Shown piece after piece: positions 16,801 to 25,800 of a stretch of DNA of 29,781 nucleotides (its first letter is position 1; each line of letters begins with the position of its first letter). The notes beneath the pieces are model-generated. The model did no database searches and was not told the DNA's origin. It saw nothing but the letters and a program-made list of their open reading frames with translations. This DNA comes from a virus. Location of the stretch: positions 1-29,781 of IMG/VR virus record IMGVR_UViG_3300046387_000909; one strand, written 5' to 3'. The position numbers and the translations under genes were made by a program.

Positions 16801-19800
16801 CCCTCTCCGTTTTGGGACAAAGAGCGAGCGTTTGCTTCGCATGACCGTGGTACACACATGGGCTACATGCGTGCTCACCTCGGTCGAGTTGTATCGGATT
16901 CAGGTGGTAAATCGGGATTCAGTATCATTATTCACAGCACAATACCCGGTGCGTCAGGCCGTAACTTCTGTGTGTGGCTTGACAATGCACGTGGTCAGTT
17001 GTCGTATAGACCGCAGTTCTTAATTGGACACGGTGGTCGATTCCGTAATTATTGGTGCCAGCCTGACGAAATGACAGGCGAAAACATGCACCCTGCACCC
17101 ATGCCAATCAATCGGTTTGGTCGTCCATTCGCACCAATCACGACGCTCAAAGAATATCTTCCGCCCGATGAGGTGGATGAACCATTCAGAAACAACCTTG
17201 AATTCGGACCTGAGACAACAGGTACATCGAGCAACATGGCTTCTTCAACCAGTGAAATCGCATCAGGTCGTAACTCCAACACAATCATTGACGAATCGTT
17301 TGAGGCGAAAAGCCCTGCCTCTCAACTCATCGATGGACTGCGTATTGGCACACCTGCACGTGCTCGTATCAACTTCGGCGGCTTGACACAGGCAGGCATA
17401 CCCGGTTGGGCACCCGACGCAGGTAACTGGGGCTTTGGTCGTGACCAACAAGATACTCGCTTTGAGCACATTTACGGTAATAACGTCGCTGCATTTGCAC
17501 AGCATGGAACAGTTGATGCTACATCAACTGGTGGTTACATACCTGATGAGCAATTGAGAACAGACAACATCGGCGACGGTCAACTGTACGGCATTCGTTT
17601 CGTCGACCACCGTGGCAAAAACCACACCATCCGTATGGTATATCGGCAACACGGTCAGGCGTTTGCAAACGACTTGACTGTACTACCATCAACGCTCGAC
17701 GACGAAGTTGTTATTCACTTCGATGACCGTGATGTAGGGCAGGGTGGATTCACTATTGGTAAGCACATGTTTGGAGAAGGTGACGTATGTGGAGAGTTTA
17801 CAACAGGTACAAAGAAGAAATTCAAAGGTAACCTGTGGAACAATTATCCGTCACCTGCGACTGGCATATCGGCGACTGTCCAAGTTGTCACAGTAAGTGG
17901 TGCTGATGCTCTCAAAATTACATTCACGGCTCCTTATGATACAGGTAGCACGTTGAATCATCCCGACATCTTGGGCTATCTTGGATTCCCTGAAAAGGGT
18001 ATGATTCAACTCAATGACGTAAATAGTACAGGGACTCCCGGTAACAATGGAGAGCCACTGTATTATCAAAGTCGTTCTAACTACGGCAAGGCAGGCGCAT
18101 CGGGCGTCCATTATTTGTACAATGTTGAGGGTAACACGACAGCATACGGCTCAGGTGTAACACGAATCATCTGTCCACGTATGTCGTTTACGTCTGTATT
18201 GACGGACGAGGTTATGGCTGCTGCCGTTGAGTTTGCCTTGACCATGGACGACCCGAACAGTGAGGATGTCAACAAAACCACATTTGACTGTACGCACATG
18301 CTTGCACCCGACGGTCGCACACTCGGCGAATGGGGTGTATCTCCTACAGCCATTCGTGTTAAATCACATTCAACATCGAAGCGCATCATTCCGCTACGAA
18401 AATTGTTTGAAGTTAGTCGTGAGAAAGACTGGGGATTCCAAGCAGGTGCATCCGTCCAAGCGACTGGTACTGACCACTTGGGCGGACTGAACTCTGATGA
18501 AATCGCTGACGGTGCTCGTCTTGATGTCGGTTACATACCTAAGACTGTACTACATATTACAACGAAGTATAGGGGAACGAATGCAAACACCGCAACACCT
18601 GTTCTTGTTGACAGCGCAAACAACGTCGTCGACACGATTGATTGGAAACAAAATTTACGGGGCAATACGTTCTATAGAACAGAAGGTGACCGTGTCATAC
18701 CGTGCGTCAACAGCCCTATGATTAACGTTCACCATACGAGCAGTACGGCCATTACGTTACCTGCAAGCCAATACCTGTATCTCATCACTACACCTGCATC
18801 GACTGATACAGATAGTTGGGCTGAAAAAATCACAGTATGGCTCGGCAGTGAAGAATCAGGTATTGTATCAAGCAAACCCGGCTCGACATCAACGACTGAA
18901 CTTGAGTTTGTAGCCGATTCAGCACAGTGGAGTGGAACAATTGCTAACAGCGACATCCTTGTAAGGCAAGGTTCTATAGAATACTCTTCTGAAGTAGGAG
19001 GCATTCGTCGAGCAGGCAGTCATCATGGTGAGCCGTTCTTGCACTTCCGAGGCGCACACGATAGCCCTGACCACTGGGTACCGCTGTATTTTGGTGGCGG
19101 ATTTTCAGGCGTAACGCTTGATGTCAACGACGGAACACAAAACGACTACAGTGAGTTCTATGAACATCCATACTCAGGTGGACCAACAGGCTCGGCTGGA
19201 TTACAAAACGTCGGTGAAATAGCAGGCTCATACGCTTTGCTCGATGCAAACGCAATGCTCGCTATGTTCCCCGGAACTCCTTATCTTGACCAACATGAAG
19301 GTCGCAACAGCATGCCATTCTTCAATCAAGATGCCATGCTGTCATTTGATTTAGATGCGGGAACCAGCAAATTCAACGCTGCCACTGGTGTGACGTATAC
19401 GGACAGTTCAACCACTGTTCGCTGTCAGCGACCAAGTCCAATTGTTCTTCGATTCTCACACCCACACGCTCGTTACACTGCAACAGGTAATACGACTGAC
19501 CATACAACGTACATGATTTTCGGCCCCGGTCAAAGCGTGCCTCACAACTTTGCAGCACACGAACCGCAATTGTCGAGCATTGTTACGGGCGGTAACGGCT
19601 ACAGCGCTGTGCCTACTGGTAAGAATTTGCCTAACGAGATTGCACACGGTGCAGCCAGCCGTAATGGATTCAGTGCTCACTTGCCACCTACTGCCGAGTA
19701 TCAGAAAGGTAACGTGCAAGGCTACAACTATGTTATGAATTGGGAACCATCTAAAGGTCAACCGAACAGTACATTGTTTGCTCAGACGGCAGGGCAAGGG

Positions 19801-22800
19801 TTGTTTTACGATACACAAATGACCGCAACAAACCCACCTGCTCACGCCCACCCGATGTCATATGTATTTACGAATTATGCAGGTGTTGCAATGGGCGCAT
19901 CAGGTCTCGCCACAACACTCGCACGCTCGTGCGTTTGGCACATGGACGGAGGATATCACCCCGGCGGTCATTTCCTCGACAACCACATCGAACGCAACCC
20001 AAAGCACCCAGTATCAACTCATCGTATATCGACTGGCTCAAACGCTCAGCAAAACCCTACAGTATTCCGTGTGTCGTCTTTGTTAGGAACTGCTTACTTG
20101 GGTACATTTGGAGGCGACACAAACATGACAAGCAACGCAGATTACGTTGTTATCGACGCTACTCGTGCACAGAACGCCGAGGAACTTGCCACGATTGTTT
20201 CAGCAGGTGTCAATACATTCCCCGGAACTGACCCACTCAAAGCGATTGGTGGTACGTTCCTGCCCTCGTTCCAAACCGCTGCCAAACAAGACCGATACGG
20301 TTGGGTTGAACTAACGATGGCTACTGGTGGGTATACTGCCGAAAGTGGCGCTGCTGCAACATTACAGGCCAACGCATCTATTCCCACAACATTGCCTCAA
20401 TACGGTTGGCTGCGTATTACAGACGGAGGTTCAAACGTAGGCTTTGCATCTTATGCTTCTTACAGTAGCGCTACGTTTACACTGGCGAAAAACTTGACAA
20501 CTACAACCAATATAGTCGACCCGACAACAAAGGCTGCGGTTACAGCATCGACTATCAATGGATTAGGAGCAGGTGCTGTCAAAATTTACGTGTGGACTAA
20601 AGCAGGTACCCATCGTTACAACAACACCTCCGAAGCCCGTAACCACATGACACAAGTCCACTACAGTGGATATGTCGATGCTGTTGACCGAACCAAGCCA
20701 ATCGGAGCAGTTGGTTGGTCAGGTGAAGCGTACTCCTATCTTAACTCGTACAACGGTACCCAAATCGGTAGCACCAAGTTCCCTGCTGGCAAAGGTGCAT
20801 GGCACCCGTTCCTCGGATTCAATCCATACGGGGCAGCCGAATCTTGTTTGTCAGGCAGTTCACCCGTTGGTGCTGACTCAATGCCTGCAAGTGTCACCGA
20901 GCAATCTTGCGAGATTGGTTTGGCCTCACGTCATTTGATTGCTATCACACACGAAAGCGAGATGCCTTTGATTGCAAAGGCTGACCGTGATGGTATTCTT
21001 TGTGCAGGTGACTGGCTTGACCTCAAACGGGGTGGAAATATTACACACGCAGGTACAACCCAGTGGGACACTGCGAAGGTACACAATCGTGACCGATACG
21101 TCGGTCCCGCTACAGCAGGTCCGCACGTTGAAGCGATGATGATGACCGATGTAAGTTCCTACCCACAAACCGCATCATACCCTGCCGTTGGTACAGAAAC
21201 GTACTGGCACAGCGCCCTTGGTACGAGTGGCATTGAGCGTGCTGACCCTTGTCAAAGCCCTACGGGTGATTTATTTTGGGACGAGTCAAAGGTCACTGCG
21301 AGTCAGTTCCACGAAGACACTGCCACATACGGGGTTACGTGCAAGGGTGTTTCAACACTGACTGAGTACAGTGCAACTGCTACTGGTATTTACAAATTCT
21401 ATAAAGAAGAACATCCTGCTCGCAACTTCAACGAAGAACACATCGTATGGAAGCGCATGGACGGCGGTAATCTTACTATGCCTGCTGTCAACGCACGGGG
21501 TCTTGGTATGGTACCGTGGGTCTATAGAAAGGATGGCGGAGCCTACAAGAAGGTTGGTGAGAAGATACTTGGAAACAATCGATTTTCGTTTGAAACGACA
21601 AACGGTGCGATGTTCCCAATCATTCAGGCACAGGAGTTATCACACCCGCAACTGGCTGAGCAAAATCAATTTACCACGAAGATTGAAGATGCCTTGCTCA
21701 TTCCAAACGAAGAGATTCAGTTCCAAAGCCTACAGGTTGTTGACGACACTGGACAAGAGCACAGAATCGCAGGCGGCAGTCCGCTTGGAACAGTCATTCT
21801 TGATTTCAGACATCTAAGTGATAGAGAAATAGAGGGCTTGTCACCTGCACTTGCAGGTTCAGGCATATCGCCCAACTTGAAAATACGACTACCTGACCCT
21901 GACGACATTCCGGGCAACATCATTGTTCGACCGAGTTTTGACCGTATACAAGGCTATCAGAACGAAACGATGGGTAGCGGTGGTATGCAACATCCATCAC
22001 AGCCTCAGCAGGCGATTACGGATATGTTCAACAACGCTCAGCCCGGACCACGTGCTTGGCCTACGTGGGAGAATAACGGGTGGGAGCATCTGAGTCAAGA
22101 TGGCACAGACATATCAACAGCAAAGAGTAAGACACGACTCGGCTCTCCTGACTCTTCTGTTGAAGGTTGGTCAGACCACACAAACAACAACCCACTTGAA
22201 ACAGCCTACGAGCCACATGACCGTTCGCTACAATTCCACATTACACGCATGGGTGTAACAATGACGCACCGTGACGACGTTGATGAGTTGTCTTTTACTT
22301 CATTGTCAGGCGATGAAATCGACGTCGGGTCAACACCTGAACCGGCTGTTTGGAAGGTCACCAGTGAACAAAGCGGCGGTCGTTGGTTCTTGCGAGTCTA
22401 TGACCCGACAACAAACAAAGGTGTTCTTGCATCCTACACTAATACAGGTACAAACAAATTCACTGGTGTTGTTGTATCTCCTGATTTTGTATCGTTCGTC
22501 ACAGGAAAGACTGGCCTCAAAGTCGTACCTTCATACTTCATGCCTGCGGGTAGTACACGTTTCTTTGCATCGCGTCGATTGCGTGACCACAGCGAATACA
22601 GTGGCTCAAGCCCTGACATGCCGAACGTTGATTGGGTAGGCATGACTGGTGATACTGCTAATGCGTATCTTTACCTGACAAATCCCAAGATGACACCTAT
22701 GCCTATCCCTCGTATGGGTCATCATTACGTTACACCGACAATGGCACTGCTACCCGGTCATTACGCTCACCCTGCTTATCAGCGAATGTACGATTTACAC

Positions 22801-25800
22801 CTTGCTTGTCGAAGTGCATCCAACAAACCGTATGAAGATGAATTCTTGGGTAGTAGTGATGTGGTCGACAAGGGATTCGGTCGTGACCCGCTTGTATGGT
22901 TCAGCGGACCGACGGCAGCGTTTGCCCCGTCTGACATTCACGGTGGCGCGTTTACGCTCATGACTGAGACGAAGGTCAAATACGATGGTTATGGTATCGC
23001 TGCATCGAACGGTTCGGCAGGGACAACCAACTCACAAGGCGGACATTCAATTGTGTTGGAAGCAGCAGGTACGTACACGCTTGACAATCACTTCCCTGAC
23101 CCGATGGAAGTCGGAGCGTATCAGATTATCATTCAGCCGAACGTGTTCTCACAACAGATTACTGGTTACCATCTCAATCACAGCGATGCAACCAAAGCCC
23201 CATCTGAGTCAGGTACGAAGGTAACTGAATTAACAGGGCAACAAGTCAACACTGTCATCGCCATAGAGCATGACAAATCCAACCTTGGTGCAATGACGCT
23301 TGTCCTTGCCGAAGCAACGATGGCCGACGTAAGAGGTTGTGAAATCATCATCAACGAAGTCATACTTGACTTGGAACCTGATGCGGGAAGTCAATTCACC
23401 AACATACCTACACTGGGATTGTATAACCCGCTTGGCGTTGATGAAACTGCTTCACCTGCGTTTACACGTCGTAGCCTGCCATATCGACCGAACATGTTTA
23501 TTCAAACAACACCGGGTATGACCACAACAGTACCATGGTGGGCACAGTTGCACAAAGATGGTGCACGCAACAGTTCGGCTGACGAGTTCAAGTTCCTTGA
23601 GTGGCACACACCCGACCATTACTATCAACTCAATCGACCTGCGTTTGGTGCGGTTGGTGCACAGATTACGCTTGCAGGTTTCTCAACAATCTACCCTGAC
23701 ATCTACGGTGAGCACTATCGGGCACGTAGCCTAAATCCAAGTTGCGTCGTCATTTCGTCTGATGCCAGCGCACAGACTGTCACAGTCGACAGCAACGAGT
23801 TGTTCCCTGTCGAGCCGTACTACGGTGAGGTGTTGGAGTATATCGATGCTGATGGTGAGCGTCGTACGGCTACTTACACTAATCGCACGGGTACACTGGC
23901 ACACGCTACATTGGCTGCTGCTACGATATTTGAAGGGGTATCGACAGCCAACCTGTTCTTTACAAACCTGACAGCAGGCACAGTCCTACGACTCAGCGGA
24001 CCATACGATAACAGAAAGGCAGGCGAGGTGTTCAAGGATTCCAAATCGAGCATTGCTACACGCACCCTTGCTCAGACGTTCGCAGGCACACGAGATACCA
24101 ACTCGTTACATACACCTGATGCATTCTTGTGTATGTGGCATCCAAATCTCGGTCGCCCCTATACATACTACTCAGATGACAGCAGTCGTTCGTTCTATAG
24201 CGCCACAGGTGCAGCCGACTCACCTGTCAACGAAGCATCGCTCAACAACATCCCTGAGCACTTTGAAACGATTCACTATCACGACTTCTTCTATGCAGCA
24301 TCAAAGGGTCCGTTTGCACTTGGCATGAAGTGGGTCGCTCCGCCGCACGATGCTGATAACGATGCTTCAACAGCCGACTTGCACGATGGAACGGTGTACA
24401 CCGCTGCACAGATGGATGCACTGGTCGACGGAACGGGTACACTCGACCACCAAGGTGGTACAGATGGCTCAGACAAATACAACTTTGCAGGTTACTGGCC
24501 GAGTGGTTCTCGTGGAGGCGCAGGTTCAAGTCGCCTCGACGGATTCCTTGAGGCTGTCATTGGATGGGGCGGTAAGTTGTTCGGCATCGATTGTGTAGGG
24601 TTCCGTGACGACAGCGGTATCGAAGAACGCACGTATGCACAGATGACTTCCGATTCAGACCATGCACGAAACACATGCTTCGGTTACCGGTTTTCGGTAA
24701 GACAGCCGTACAATCGACCACGGTGGTCTCCGTACGTGCGAGGGTGGATTGAAGGTACACAAGCCAACGCATTGCTCGGTTACTACCATGGTCCGTTTGT
24801 TCAGCAAGATAGCAAAACAGGTGGCTGGGATTACGTTGGTGCTGACACGTATCATGCATCTTCAAATCCCGACGGACAATCCGACGCAGACTTCCCCGCT
24901 ACCTACACTGGTATACTGGAGCGACTGACTCAAATCAGTGCTATGCTCAATCAAGACCAAATCGGTCGACAGGTACGATACAGCGACGGTCGTCGTATGA
25001 CACAACCGTTTGGTTGCCCTGTACGAACAGTGCGTAACTCTTCATCCGTTCGACGCATGTACCCGAATGACCACGCAGGTTTGGGTATTGCTGAACTTGC
25101 TCAGGCTCATCGCTTCTACTTAATTGACTGGTGGGGCAACACGCGTGGTGAAGACGTGCGTCGATTCCCAGTACGTGGGTTTGGTATTCGACCTGCGTGG
25201 GACCCTGAGGATGCTTACGCTGACACCAACGTTGCACATCGACCTGCTGCGAACAGCCTGTTCGGTGGTGACGGCACTGACCGTTACAGCGGTAACGCCA
25301 ACAATGACAACAACGCATCTTCAAACATGGGTACTGCGGACTGGTTTAACCCTGCCAGCGCCATGCGAGTGGGTGACCGTGGTGACGGACGTGGTGTTCG
25401 TTGGCCTACACACTTCAACGAGAGCCTGTTAGCCGATGTATCTGAAACAGTCGAGCCAACAGGATTGGTTGTCTCACAACCTACTGCTGAACCAACTGTA
25501 GGAAAAGGATTGATTCGCCCACGAAACGATGTACTACAAACTGACGAAGTCGAACGTGGTATCAGCAATCGACTTGGTCTTGCTGATGAAGATGGGTTGC
25601 TCAAACCGACCGCTATGGTCAGTGAAGGTGTTGAGTCAGTAACTGCTAACTCGCTGTTGGCCGAGCCTGTTGGCGGTGACGGCGTACGTGCGGGACTTGA
25701 CGTTGATACCCTTGGTGAACTCAATGACGGCATCAGTCGTGAGTACGTCATCATGAGCACAGAAGCACACAGCCTGCACACTGACCGTGAGGTCGGACAA

